Source: Ga0077536 sp943370145
GTDB taxonomy: Bacteria > Pseudomonadota > Gammaproteobacteria > Ga0077536
Reading direction: 5' to 3'
Length of the DNA stretch: 36,885 nt
Assembly (NCBI GenBank): GCA_943370145.1
Contig: CALRPY020000044.1
Coordinates: 1 to 36,885, forward strand
The notes under the pieces are model-generated. The model made no database searches and was not told where the DNA came from. It worked only from the letters and a program-made list of their open reading frames with translations. The position numbers were made by a program, and so were the translations under genes. Positions 1 through 8,673 of the stretch are shown here, piece after piece (the stretch's first letter is position 1; each line of letters starts with the position of its first letter).

Positions 1-1938
1 CATCAGCGCGCGACCATTGGCGTAGGACTCGATGCCCTCCTGCGGGAAGGCGACGATCTGCAGGTCGATCAGGTGGCGGGTTTCCTCGCGCACTTCGAGC
101 ATGGCCTTCAGCGCGGCGAGGCGGGCGGTCGCCGTCGCGAGGACGGGATGGGCCACGTCCGCCTCCGCGAGGGCGGCGGCCAGACGCTCGACGGCGGCGC
201 GCTCGTCCGCGGCCGACGGCGCCGGTGCCGGCGTCGAATCCATCAGCGCCCCCAGCGCGAGACGCATGCCGTCGATGATCTCGAGCTTCTCCGCCTGATC
301 GGCGGCGACATAGCTCGACAGCGTGACCGCCTTGTCGACCACCGGAAGTTGCGCGATGCGGGCGGCAGCCGCGTCGGCGGCCGCCAGGGAATCGGCTAGC
401 ACGTGAATCGTGTACGGCGATGCGTCTGGCGCCGCTGCGAGATCCTTGAAGGCGAGCACGGCCGGGCTCGCGGGATCTTTCAGGTTCAACGGGTTCAAAT
501 CGAAGCGCGCACGGGGCAGGAGCGCGAGGCTCGCCACCGCGAGCAACAGGGACACGAGGAGAATCGATCGCGCATGACGCTCGACGAAGCCCGGCGCGTG
601 CACGGCTGGCGTTGGCACCGCCGCGCGTCGCACGGGCTGCGGCAGGTAGCGCAGCAAGGCGGGCAGCAGGGTCAGGTTCGCAACCAGGGCTATCGCCATG
701 CTCCAGCTCGAGATGATCCCCAGTTGTGCCAGGCCCTTGTAACTGGTCGGCACGAAGGCGAAGAAACTGATGGCGGCGCCTGCCGCGGCCAGGATCAACG
801 CGCCACCGGCGCCGTGAGCCGTCGCGGCCAGGGCGGATGCCGCCGTCGTGCCGATTGCGGATTCCTCGTGGTAGCGCAGCACGAACTGGATGCCGAAATC
901 GACGCCCATGCCGATGAACAGCACCGCGAAACAGACCGAAATCAGATTCAGGCTGCCGACGAACATGGCGGCGAAGGCGGCGGTGAGGATCAATCCGCAG
1001 GCGAGTGTCACGAGCACCGCGAACACGAGGCTGGCGGACCGTAGTCCCCACACCAGCACCAGTCCAACGCAGATGAAGGAAAGGGCCGTCGTGAGCTTTG
1101 CATCGTCGGCGACGGTCACGAGTTCCTCGCCGTTCATGGCCTCCGACCCGGTGATGCGCAGCGCCACGCCGGGCAGGCGCGGCTGGAGTTCGGCGACCAG
1201 CGCGCGCAGCGCGTCGATGGCGGGTTCGGCGGGCTGGAAGCTGGTACTGGCGAGTGCCGGATCGATCAGGATGAAGGACCGGGCCGGGCCGGCCGTCGCC
1301 GTACGCGGAAAGAGTTCGTCGCGCCAGCGGGTTGGCTCGGCGCTGCCGCTGGCATGCCGTTCGAGGGCCGCCGAGACGCGGTCGAAAAGTTGCGCAAGAC
1401 TGGCCTGCGCATCGTCGTCGGCGGCCTCCGCAAGGCCGCTTTCCATCGTCTTGAACAGACCGCGCAGGCTCGGATCCTGCGCCAGCGTACCCAGCATGGG
1501 CGCCGCGTCGGCCAGTCGCTCGTCGAGGGCCCACAGTTCATCGACGCTCAGGTACAGCAGACCCTGTCGCGCAAAGAATTCGCCCCCCCCGGGCTGTGAC
1601 AGCGCCCGTGCGATGTCGGGGCGCTGGCGCAGCACGGCCGCGATCTGGTCGGCCGCATCCTCGGCCTCACCGGCATGCGCCGACTCGGCAAACAGCACCA
1701 CGTCGCCGGGCAGCTGCGGGAAGGCTTCGTCGAAAGCAAGATTCGCCTGTCGGTGCGGCAGGCGCTTGTCGATCATCTCTTCGGTATCGGTGTCGATCGA
1801 GATGTGACTGGCCGTGTAGCGCAGCGCCAGTACCGTCAGGGCCAGGCTGACGAGGATGACGAACCACGCATGCTTCGCTGAAAAGGACACAAGGGCGGCC
1901 GCCGCCGAACGCGGAAGCTGTTTCAGGTTTGCGGGCAT
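1..1938 (-). CDS. MMPL/RND-family exporter, HpnN-like (C-terminus missing)
   Basis: This is an inner-membrane RND-superfamily transporter most like HpnN, the exporter implicated in moving hopanoids to the outer membrane. The frame is open for 646 codons from ATG 1938 to base 1, so the C-terminal part lies outside the window. A membrane segment near residues 14-32 is followed by the motif SIDTDTEEMIDKRLP. Then come a periplasmic domain (about 35-265) containing GLLYLSVDELWALD, and a cluster of five membrane segments with GMGVDFGIQFVLRYHEE, as in MMPL proteins. After the next membrane segment, LNPLNLKDP opens the second periplasmic domain. It is last in a leftward gene series, 170 bases after the CoA-transferase gene, so it may have its own promoter. 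An 8-base C run (G on the coding strand) lies inside the gene at 1583-1590. MMPL membership is firm; the hopanoid link rests on family resemblance. Confidence 0.85.
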   Translation of the reverse strand, partial: MPANLKQLPRSAAAALVSFSAKHAWFVILVSLALTVLALRYTASHISIDTDTEEMIDKRLPHRQANLAFDEAFPQLPGDVVLFAESAHAGEAEDAADQIAAVLRQRPDIARALSQPGGGEFFARQGLLYLSVDELWALDERLADAAPMLGTLAQDPSLRGLFKTMESGLAEAADDDAQASLAQLFDRVSAALERHASGSAEPTRWRDELFPRTATAGPARSFILIDPALASTSFQPAEPAIDALRALVAELQPRLPGVALRITGSEAMNGEELVTVADDAKLTTALSFICVGLVLVWGLRSASLVFAVLVTLACGLILTAAFAAMFVGSLNLISVCFAVLFIGMGVDFGIQFVLRYHEESAIGTTAASALAATAHGAGGALILAAAGAAISFFAFVPTSYKGLAQLGIISSWSMAIALVANLTLLPALLRYLPQPVRRAAVPTPAVHAPGFVERHARSILLVSLLLAVASLALLPRARFDLNPLNLKDPASPAVLAFKDLAAAPDASPYTIHVLADSLAAADAAAARIAQLPVVDKAVTLSSYVAADQAEKLEIIDGMRLALGALMDSTPAPAPSAADERAAVERLAAALAEADVAHPVLATATARLAALKAMLEVREETRHLIDLQIVAFPQEGIESYANGRALM

Positions 1939-2108
1939 CGGGGATCCGGCGGTTTGGAGGGCTGTTCAGGCGCCCGCCAGCATACGCAAACGGGCAGCGG
2001 GCTGTACATGGTAGGGATTCCGCCGCGCGCAGGAAGGCACGGGCGAGCCGACGGGCCGGGACCCTGCGGCTGAGCCATCCTGGGCCGGCGTCGACGGGCC
2101 AGCTGGCT

Positions 2109-3266
2109 TCAGATCACGCCGTCACGCGCCAGTGCGTCGAGTTCGGCTTCCGTATAGCCGAGTTCCTGGCCAATCGCGCGTGAGTGTTCGCCAAGCGCGG
2201 GCACGCTGAAGCGCAGTTGCGCAGGCTCGCGACTGAACTTGATCGCCGTCCCGATATGCGGCAAACCGTCCGCATCGTGCAGCAGCATGCCGCGCTCGGC
2301 GGTGTTGGGGTCCTCGTAGCTGTCGAGCAGCGTGCGCAGCGGCGCGTAGCAGACGTCGATGTCCGCCAGCCAGGACAGGGCTTCGGCCTGCGTGCGCGCG
2401 GCGAAGAATTCCGACAGGAAATCCTTCACCGGCTGCTGTCCGGATCCGGGCGGCAGATCGCAGAGCGGAATCAGATCAGGCCGGCCGGCCTTGTTCAGGA
2501 AGTTCGCGCAGAAGTGGTGTTCCATGCCAGCGAGGACCATCCACAGGTTGTCGCGCGTCCGGTAGATGTTATAAAAAGCGCCGCCACCCCAGTTGCGCTC
2601 CTGCTTGACGTCGTGCGCGCGGTGCTCGGCGAACACCGGCCCCGTGTAGTTCGGCGTCCACGCCAGCAGGCTGTCGTGCATCGCGATGTCGAGATAATCG
2701 CCCTGCCCCGTGCTGCGCTGTTTCAGCAGCGCCATCAGCACGCCGGACAGCGCGAACAGCGAGCTCGTGATGTCGGCGGCCGGCAGACCGGGATTGGTTG
2801 GCGCGCCATCGCGGCCGCGGTTGAAGGCGAGCACGCCCGCCATCGCCTGGACGGCCATGTCGTGCGCGGGCTTGTCACGATAGCGTCCCGACTGGCCGAA
2901 GGCCGAAATCGAACAGTAGATGATCTGCGGCGCCTGCGCGCGCACGGTTTCATAATCGAGGCCCAACCGCTGCATCACGCCCGGGCGAAAGCCTTCGACG
3001 AGCACGTCGGCGCGCGCGAGGAGCCTGAACAGCAAAGCCTTGCCGCGGGGATCCTTCAGATTGAGCCGAATACTGCGTTTGCCGCGATGCGTGTTGCGGA
3101 ACCAGACGCTGTGTTCACCCATCCGCAAGCCGTAGTCGCGGCTGGGTTCGCCCGTCGGGGGCTCGACGCGAATCACGTCGGCACCGTGATCGGCCATCAT
3201 CAGCGTGAAATGGGGTCCGGGCAGGAACATCGACAAATCGATGACGGTGACGCCGTCAAGCTTCAT
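2109..3266 (-). CDS. CaiB/BaiF-type (family III) CoA-transferase
   Basis: A 385-residue cytosolic enzyme of the family III CoA-transferases, which move CoA between carboxylic acids through an aspartyl-CoA anhydride. The N-terminus (GVTVIDLSMFLPGPHFTLMM) and the segments ADHGADVIRVEPP, FRPGVMQRLGL and GDYLDIAMHDSLLAW are typical. The catalytic aspartate is most likely Asp136 in the AHDMAVQAMAG segment. The length is normal for the family. The ATG at 3266 has a good ribosome site, AGAGGT, about 8 bases upstream. It lies 50 bases downstream of the PHP phosphoesterase gene on the same strand, at the tail of the molybdenum hydroxylase operon, so it could activate an acid made by that pathway. The acids used cannot be read from the sequence. 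Confidence 0.9.
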   Translation of the reverse strand: MKLDGVTVIDLSMFLPGPHFTLMMADHGADVIRVEPPTGEPSRDYGLRMGEHSVWFRNTHRGKRSIRLNLKDPRGKALLFRLLARADVLVEGFRPGVMQRLGLDYETVRAQAPQIIYCSISAFGQSGRYRDKPAHDMAVQAMAGVLAFNRGRDGAPTNPGLPAADITSSLFALSGVLMALLKQRSTGQGDYLDIAMHDSLLAWTPNYTGPVFAEHRAHDVKQERNWGGGAFYNIYRTRDNLWMVLAGMEHHFCANFLNKAGRPDLIPLCDLPPGSGQQPVKDFLSEFFAARTQAEALSWLADIDVCYAPLRTLLDSYEDPNTAERGMLLHDADGLPHIGTAIKFSREPAQLRFSVPALGEHSRAIGQELGYTEAELDALARDGVI

Positions 3267-3316
3267 GCGCTAAACCTCTGGATACGTGGAATGGAAGCCC
3301 GGCCGGGTCGTCGCGC

Positions 3317-4144
3317 CTACCAGCGCTCCCACAGCATCGGCAGGTCGAGCGTCGGCATGCTTGCGATACCCGGCGCCGGCGCCCAGGTTTCCGGGGCGTG
3401 GAAATCGGAGCCCACGCTGCCGGCCAGGCCGAAACGCGCGCCGGCGCGTGCCAGTTCGTCGATGGTCGACGGCGGTTGTCGCCCGCACAGCACCTCCAGG
3501 GCGGCCCCGCCGCAGGCGGCAAAGTCACAGAGCAGTTCGCGCAGGCGCGTATGCGTGAACTGGTATTTCGCCGGATGGGCCAACACGGCCGCGCCGCCGT
3601 CCGCCGTGATCCACTCGACGGCGTCTCCCAGGCTCGCCCATTCGGCGGCGACGCCGCCCATCTGGTGGTCGCCGAGCCAACGGTGGAAGGCGTCGTCCGC
3701 GCTGCGGGCGATTCCAGATTCGACGAGGAAACGCGCGAAGTGCGGCCGCCCGATGCTGGCCTTGCCCGCAATCGCCAGCGCCCCTTCGAAGGCGCCTTCG
3801 ATGCCGCGTCGGCGTAAACGGTCCCCTATCGCCCGTGCCCGCTCCTCCCGCCGCGATCGCTGCAGCGCGATGCCGCGCGCCAGCGCAGGCGCCTCTTCGC
3901 TGAACCCGTAGCCGAGCACGTGCACGACGCGGCCGCGCCAGCTGGCGGACAGCTCGATGCCCCGCACCACGCGCATCGCGCCCAACTGGGGCGTGGCACC
4001 GAGTTCGTCGTAAGCGGCCAGGGTATCGTGATCGGTAATGCTGAACAGTTCGACACCGGCGCCGGCTGCACGCGCGAGCAGCTCGGCCGGGGCCAGCACG
4101 CCATCCGACGCCGTGCTGTGACTGTGCAGATCGACACGCATCAT
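3317..4144 (-). CDS. rnm: PHP-domain phosphoesterase, Rnm/YciV type
   Basis: A 275-residue metal-dependent phosphoesterase of the PHP superfamily. It resembles E. coli Rnm (YciV, RNase AM), a 5'-3' exonuclease that trims short RNAs and also acts on 3',5'-bisphosphonucleotides. The metal-binding motifs are in order: DLHSHSTASDG at the N-terminus, SITDHDTL near residue 40, GIELSASW near 70, then GRPHFARFLVE, AVLAHPAKY and GSDFHAPETW near the C-terminus. Two consecutive ATG codons (4144 and 4141) could start it. The frame stays open further upstream, but that part is antisense-style composition overlapping the CoxG gene. It lies 37 bases after the CoxG-like gene and is likely co-transcribed with it, although a link between this nuclease and the hydroxylase is not obvious. 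Confidence 0.88.
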   Translation of the reverse strand: MMRVDLHSHSTASDGVLAPAELLARAAGAGVELFSITDHDTLAAYDELGATPQLGAMRVVRGIELSASWRGRVVHVLGYGFSEEAPALARGIALQRSRREERARAIGDRLRRRGIEGAFEGALAIAGKASIGRPHFARFLVESGIARSADDAFHRWLGDHQMGGVAAEWASLGDAVEWITADGGAAVLAHPAKYQFTHTRLRELLCDFAACGGAALEVLCGRQPPSTIDELARAGARFGLAGSVGSDFHAPETWAPAPGIASMPTLDLPMLWERW

Positions 4145-4181
4145 GGAGCCCCGGGGCCGCGCCGAGCAGGCGGCGCGCGGA

Positions 4182-4760
4182 CTAGACGAGCAGGACCCAC
4201 GCCGCAAGCGCGAGCGCGGCCGCCGCCATGAAGTACCAGGCGAGTTTCGTCGAGCGTGCCGTCGGGGCGGCGCTCGTCTCGGGCGTTTGCGCGGCCGGTG
4301 CGCGCTCTTCCGCGCCGCCGGGGACGCTGACCAGCGATTCGAACTGCTGGAAGAATTCCCCGGCCAGCTTGCGCGCCGTCCGATCGATGATCGGCCCACC
4401 GAGTTGCCCGAGCTTGCCCCCGACATCGGCTTTGACCTCGTAGTGCAGCAGCGTGGCCGTGCCGTCCTCGGCGAGCGAGACCCGTGCGCGCACCTTGGCG
4501 AAACCGGCCGGCCCACCCTTGCCTTCCCCGCTCAGGGTGTAGCCTGCCGGCGGGTCGAGATCTGAAAGCTGGACGCTGCCCTTGAGCCTTGCCGTCAGCG
4601 GCCCGACCTTGGACGTCACCACCGCTTCGAACTCGGTGTCGGAATTCTTCTGCAGGCTTTCGCAGCCCGGGATGGCCTGGCGCAGGATCTCCGGGTCGTT
4701 GAGCGCCGCGTAGACCCTTTCGCGCGGCGCGTTGATGCGGATTTCGTCTTTCAGCTCCAA
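4182..4760 (-). CDS. CoxG-like SRPBCC protein with C-terminal membrane anchor
   Basis: A 192-residue protein of the CoxG family (START/SRPBCC fold), found with molybdenum hydroxylases of the CO-dehydrogenase type. CoxG is reported to help recruit the oxidoreductase to the membrane in some systems. The domain begins at ELKDEIRINAPRERVYAAL and contains DPEILRQAIPGCESL and LLHYEVKADVGGKLGQLGG. A low-complexity linker follows, then one hydrophobic segment at the extreme C-terminus (about residues 172-191), which would anchor it in the inner membrane. I chose the TTG at 4760 as start. It sits 2 bases after the stop of the large subunit and has GAGGA about 8 bases upstream. Longer in-frame starts would lie inside the large-subunit gene. 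Confidence 0.85.
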   Translation of the reverse strand: MELKDEIRINAPRERVYAALNDPEILRQAIPGCESLQKNSDTEFEAVVTSKVGPLTARLKGSVQLSDLDPPAGYTLSGEGKGGPAGFAKVRARVSLAEDGTATLLHYEVKADVGGKLGQLGGPIIDRTARKLAGEFFQQFESLVSVPGGAEERAPAAQTPETSAAPTARSTKLAWYFMAAAALALAAWVLLV

Positions 4761-4762
4761 GC

Positions 4763-7171
4763 TCAGTTCCTCAATTGCTGCGCGTCGCGGATTTTCGCCC
4801 ACAGCGTGCCGGGGCGCAGCGGCAGTTCCGTGATCTCGATGCCGAACGGGCTCAGCGCATCGCACACCGCGTTGCACAGCGCGCCCGGAATGGAACTCGG
4901 GCGGCCCTCGCCGATGCCGCGAGTGCCCAGCGGGGTGTGCGGGCAGGGCGTCGACGCATAGGTCAGTTCGATGTCCGGCACGTCGGCGGCGGTCGCGAGC
5001 TTGTAGTTCTCGAAGTCCGCCGTCAACTGCTGTCCCTCGTCGGTGTAGATGAACTCCTCGAAAATGACGTTAGACAGGCCCTGCACGATGGCGCCGTGCA
5101 TCTGGCCGTCGACGATGTTCTGGTTGATCACGTTGCCGACGTCCTCCGACGTGACCCAGCGCTTGATCTTGAACTCGCCGTTGACCGGGTTGACCTCGAC
5201 GATGCAGCAGTCGGCGTTGAAGCAGATCATCGGTTTCGCCGCCTCGAAGAAGGCGGTCGCCTCGAGGCCGCCGACCTCGCCTTCCGGCAGGTTGACGGGG
5301 AACATGATGATCCGCTCGACGATTTCGCGGAAGGTTTTCTTGCGGCTCGGGTCGCGCAGGTAGATGACGTCGCCGTTGGTGAACGCGAACTCCTCGGCGG
5401 TTGCGCGCACGCCGAGGTCGTGCGCGAGCACGTAGGTGATCTTTTCCTTGAGCTCCTTGCAGGCCTTGTGCACGGCGCTGACGAAGTAGGACCCGGCGCG
5501 GGCGCCAATCGTGCCGGCGCCGAAGGGCGTGGAGCCCGTGTCACCGGTCGTGACCAGCGAATCGGACGGGTCTATGCCGAAGGTCGCCGCGACGACCTGC
5601 GCAACGGTCGTTTCGTGGCCCTGGCCGCCCGGCGCGTCGCCGCCGAAGATCATCACCTTGCCGCGCGGGTCGATGCGCACCGTCGCCGCCCCGTAGCCTG
5701 GCTGGTTCTCCATCGGCACCAGCAGTTCCGACGCAACGCCCGACAGCTCCGCACCGCACGCAAAGCCGATGCCGAGGTAGCGCCCATGGGCGCGCGCGGC
5801 TTCCTGCTCCTTGCGGAAGGCGGCGAGATCGACGTGCGCCAGCAGGTTGTCCCACACCTTCAGGAAGTCACCGCTGTCCAGGTATTCGCCTGTGATCGTC
5901 GTGTAGGGGAGCTTCGGCACCATGTTGCGGCGACGGACCTCGGACGGTTCGAGCCCGCAGCGCCGTGCGACCATGTCGACGCTGCGCTCGACCGCGAAGC
6001 GTGTCGGGAAGTGGCCGAACGCCCGCGAGGGCGTCAGACAGGCCTTGTTCGTCGTCGCGACACGGAGCTTGATGTCGCCCTTCTCCCACGTATAGACGTT
6101 GGGCATCTCCACCTGGCCGAGGAAGGGCATCACGAAACCCCAGTACACTCCGGTCTGGCCGGTCCCGTTGTTCGCGATGCCGCGGTTGCGCATCGCGAGC
6201 AGTTTTCCGTCCTTGGTGGCCGCGACCTCGAGGTCATTGATCTGGTCGCGCTCCTGGCCCACCGACATCAGGCTTTCGTAACGCGACTCGATCCAGCGCA
6301 CCGGCTTGTTGAGCTTGCGCGCCGCGTAACTGATGACGACGTTTTCGCGGAAGAACGGCGCCTTCACGCCGAAGCCGCCGCCCTGGTCGCGCGGCGCAAT
6401 GACGCGCACCCTCTCCCCCGGGATATCGAGGATGTCGATCAGCGCGAGGCGATCGATGTGGGGCCGTTGGGTCGTGATCCAGGCGGTGAGGCCGTCAGCC
6501 AGCGACCAGTCGCAGAGCACCCCGCGCGGCTCCATCGGCGTGATGCCGGTGCGATGCACGCGGAAGCGGTTGCTGACGACGACGTCGGCGTTCTGGAAGA
6601 TCTGCTCGACTTCCTCGTCGTTGCGCTGCTGCTCCTCCGGCGTGGCGCCGCCGGTGAAGGTCATCGCGAACATCTCGTTGTCCGCTTCGTCGTCGTGCAC
6701 CTTCACGGCGCCCGGTGCGAGGGCCTTCTCCGCGTCGACGACGACCGGCAGCTCCTCGTAGTCGACGACGACCAGTTCCGCCGCATCCTCCGCGATGTAC
6801 TTGTCGCGGGCGATGACGACGGCGACCGGGTCACCGTGGTACTTGACCTTGTCGACCGCCAGCGCCCAGTACTCGGGGTATTTCGCGGGCAGGTTCGGCA
6901 GCAGCACCGGCTGGCGCAGCGACTTGACCTTCGCCTTCATTTCCTCGCCGGTGATGATGTCGATGACACCCGGCAGTTCGCGCGCGGCGCTGGTGTCGAT
7001 GCCGACGATGCGCGCGTGCGCGTACTCGCTGCGCACGAACACCGCGTGCAGCATGCCCGGCAGCACGATGTCGGCGAGATACTTGCCCTGTCCGGTGACG
7101 AGGCGCAGGTCTTCCTTGCGCTCGAGCCGTGCGCCCATCCAGCGCTTGCTGTCCTGTATGCGGATATCCAT
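4763..7171 (-). CDS. Molybdenum hydroxylase large (Moco-binding) subunit, CoxL/XDH family
   Basis: The 802-residue molybdopterin-cytosine-dinucleotide-binding catalytic subunit of a xanthine-oxidase-family hydroxylase. Such enzymes insert oxygen from water into a C-H bond of a heterocycle, aldehyde or activated carbon. Family signatures include GQGKYLADIVLPGMLHAVFV near the N-terminus, ApRDQGGGFGVK-like sequence near residue 265, and GGDAPGGQGHETTVAQVV near 510. The C-terminal GTRGIGEGRPSSIPGAL carries the expected catalytic glutamate (Glu755). The loop near residues 378-388 reads LTPSRAFGHF. This is neither the AYXCSFR loop of true CO dehydrogenase nor the common AYRGAGR form, so CO oxidation is unlikely. 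The start is ATG 7171 with GGAGG overlapping the stop of the small-subunit gene, implying coupled translation. Substrate unknown. Confidence 0.93.
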   Translation of the reverse strand: MDIRIQDSKRWMGARLERKEDLRLVTGQGKYLADIVLPGMLHAVFVRSEYAHARIVGIDTSAARELPGVIDIITGEEMKAKVKSLRQPVLLPNLPAKYPEYWALAVDKVKYHGDPVAVVIARDKYIAEDAAELVVVDYEELPVVVDAEKALAPGAVKVHDDEADNEMFAMTFTGGATPEEQQRNDEEVEQIFQNADVVVSNRFRVHRTGITPMEPRGVLCDWSLADGLTAWITTQRPHIDRLALIDILDIPGERVRVIAPRDQGGGFGVKAPFFRENVVISYAARKLNKPVRWIESRYESLMSVGQERDQINDLEVAATKDGKLLAMRNRGIANNGTGQTGVYWGFVMPFLGQVEMPNVYTWEKGDIKLRVATTNKACLTPSRAFGHFPTRFAVERSVDMVARRCGLEPSEVRRRNMVPKLPYTTITGEYLDSGDFLKVWDNLLAHVDLAAFRKEQEAARAHGRYLGIGFACGAELSGVASELLVPMENQPGYGAATVRIDPRGKVMIFGGDAPGGQGHETTVAQVVAATFGIDPSDSLVTTGDTGSTPFGAGTIGARAGSYFVSAVHKACKELKEKITYVLAHDLGVRATAEEFAFTNGDVIYLRDPSRKKTFREIVERIIMFPVNLPEGEVGGLEATAFFEAAKPMICFNADCCIVEVNPVNGEFKIKRWVTSEDVGNVINQNIVDGQMHGAIVQGLSNVIFEEFIYTDEGQQLTADFENYKLATAADVPDIELTYASTPCPHTPLGTRGIGEGRPSSIPGALCNAVCDALSPFGIEITELPLRPGTLWAKIRDAQQLRN

Positions 7172-7180
7172 GACGCCTCC

Positions 7181-7660
7181 TCAGCCGTTGCCGGACGCAA
7201 GCGTCCTGGCCGCTTCGCGTACTGCCTTGACGATGTGGACATAGCCCGTGCAGCGGCACAGGTTGCCGATGAGCCCTTCGCGGATCTGCTCGTCCGACGG
7301 TTCGGGATGGCGCTTCAGGAAATCGGTCATGTTCATCAGGATGCCGGGCGTGCAGAACCCGCACTGCAGACCGTGGTGCTCGCGGAACGACTGCTGCAGG
7401 ACAGACAGGTCACCGTTCGACGAGAGCCCCTCGATCGTGGTCACGGCATGCCCGTCGGCCTGTACCGCGAGCATCATGCAGCTCTTCACGGCTTCACCGT
7501 CGAGGTGGATGGTGCAGGCGCCGCAGACGCCTTCGTGGGTGCAACCGACATGGGTGCCGGTCAGCGCGAGGCGATCGCGCAGGAAGTCGACGAGCAGCAT
7601 GCGTTCGGGCACCGTTTCCTCGAACAGCTCGCCATTGACCGTGATTCTGACTGTTTGCAT
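7181..7660 (-). CDS. Molybdenum hydroxylase 2Fe-2S subunit (CoxS-like)
   Basis: A 159-residue electron-transfer subunit with two [2Fe-2S] clusters, which passes electrons from the Moco site to the FAD subunit. The N-terminal ferredoxin-type cluster uses Cys40, Cys46, Cys49 and Cys61 (GCTHEGVCGACT). The C-terminal helical domain holds the second cluster in LQCGFCTPGI and GNLCRCTGY. The first pair of cysteines is separated by five residues, whereas the usual family pattern has four. The ATG at 7660 has GGGGAG just upstream, which decides the start. The open frame further upstream lies inside the FAD-subunit gene and is not real. Spacing is 17 bases to the upstream gene and 9 to the downstream one, so the three subunits form one operon. 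Confidence 0.93.
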   Translation of the reverse strand: MQTVRITVNGELFEETVPERMLLVDFLRDRLALTGTHVGCTHEGVCGACTIHLDGEAVKSCMMLAVQADGHAVTTIEGLSSNGDLSVLQQSFREHHGLQCGFCTPGILMNMTDFLKRHPEPSDEQIREGLIGNLCRCTGYVHIVKAVREAARTLASGNG

Positions 7661-7677
7661 GGTCTCCCCCTGCGCGC

Positions 7678-8553
7678 TCAGGACGCTGCGCGCGCGAATG
7701 CCGTGGACGCTACTTCCGCGCCCAGCGTGCGAATGAGTTGTTTGCGGTACTCGTCGGAGGCCCACTTGTCGGACTGCACGTCGACGGACTCGGCAATCGC
7801 GCCAAAGGCGCGCGCCAGCACTTCGTGTTCGCCCCGGGACCCGACGAGTTGCGCCGCCCCTGCGCTGGCGAGCTGTGCGCCCGCCGGCAGACCCGACAGC
7901 GCGACGCGCGCCGCGGTGCACGTGCCGCCCGCATCGAGTTCGACCTTCACGCAGATGCCGACGACCGGCAGCGCGTCCTTGATGAGCCCCCACTTGCGAT
8001 AGGCGCTGCCGGTGCGGGCTGCGGGCCGGTCGAAACGCACTGCCTCGAGCATCTCGTCGCTGCGGCGCGCGGTTTCCAGCGGCCCGATCAGGAATTCGCC
8101 AGCCGGCACCGCGCGTCGCGTGCCGCTCGCGTCGGTGAGTTCCATCAAGCCGCCGAGCCCGAGCACCACGGCCGGCGTGCACGACGCGACATAGTTCCAG
8201 CAGCAACTGCCGCCGATCGTGCCGCGGTTGCGCACCTGGCGGTCACCGACATGTCCGGCCGCGTCGCGCAGCGCGGCGAATGCGCCGTCGAGGCGCTCGT
8301 CGCCCGCAATCTCGACGTAGCGCGTCATCGCGCCGATGCGCAGGCCGGGGTCGAACGAGATCCCCTTGAGCGCCTCGATGCCCTGCAGGTCGATCAGGCA
8401 GCGCGGCCGCGCCATGCGCGACTTGATGGCCTGCATCAGGCTCTGCCCGCCGGCGATGAACATCGCATCACCATCCTCGTAGCGTGCATTGGCGGCCAGC
8501 GCGTCGGCGACCGTCACGGGCCGCACGTATTCTTCTATGTGAGCTGGAAACAT
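7678..8553 (-). CDS. Molybdenum hydroxylase FAD-binding subunit (CoxM-like)
   Basis: A 291-residue FAD subunit of a xanthine-oxidase-family hydroxylase; it receives electrons from the 2Fe-2S subunit and hands them to the final acceptor. It starts FPAHIEEYVRPVTVADAL. The first FAD motif is AGGQSLMQAIKSRMARP (about residues 38-55) and the second is RNRGTIGGS near residue 115. After GGS the sequence runs CCWNYVASCTPAVVLGLGG instead of the more usual AHADPAAE-like stretch. The C-terminal CO-dehydrogenase flavoprotein domain follows. The ATG at 8553 is preceded by GGGGAGGGGAG, a strong ribosome site. It is the first gene of the leftward operon and faces the SMP-30 operon across the shared regulatory region. 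Confidence 0.92.
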   Translation of the reverse strand: MFPAHIEEYVRPVTVADALAANARYEDGDAMFIAGGQSLMQAIKSRMARPRCLIDLQGIEALKGISFDPGLRIGAMTRYVEIAGDERLDGAFAALRDAAGHVGDRQVRNRGTIGGSCCWNYVASCTPAVVLGLGGLMELTDASGTRRAVPAGEFLIGPLETARRSDEMLEAVRFDRPAARTGSAYRKWGLIKDALPVVGICVKVELDAGGTCTAARVALSGLPAGAQLASAGAAQLVGSRGEHEVLARAFGAIAESVDVQSDKWASDEYRKQLIRTLGAEVASTAFARAAS

Positions 8554-8643
8554 CTCCCCTCCCCTGTTGCGGTCGGCGACCACGGGTAATTGCGGCGACG
8601 CGGCAAAACGAATTCTCCGCCGCCTGCATCAACGGCGGTTGAA

Positions 8644-8673
8644 ACTCTAGCACGCGCCTGCTTTAATGAGCAA
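8644..8673 (-). promoter_or_regulatory. Candidate promoter of the hydroxylase operon
   Basis: On the minus strand, TTGCTC (8673-8668) and TAGAGT (8649-8644) are separated by 18 bases. This fits a weak sigma-70 promoter about 90 bases upstream of the FAD-subunit ATG. The -35 element lies inside the dyad of the AT-rich box at 8660-8685, so a protein bound there would block or alter promoter use. Both hexamers match the consensus only partly. Confidence 0.35.

Noticed and set aside
4775..8002. A 1075-codon reading frame on the plus strand opposite the hydroxylase genes
   Set aside because: It is the antisense shadow of three clear genes in GC-rich DNA. Its translation is Arg/Asp/Val/His-rich without any family motif.
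4763..8553. Aerobic CO dehydrogenase
   Set aside because: Subunit order M-S-L with CoxG fits, but the large subunit lacks the AYXCSFR loop of true CO dehydrogenase.
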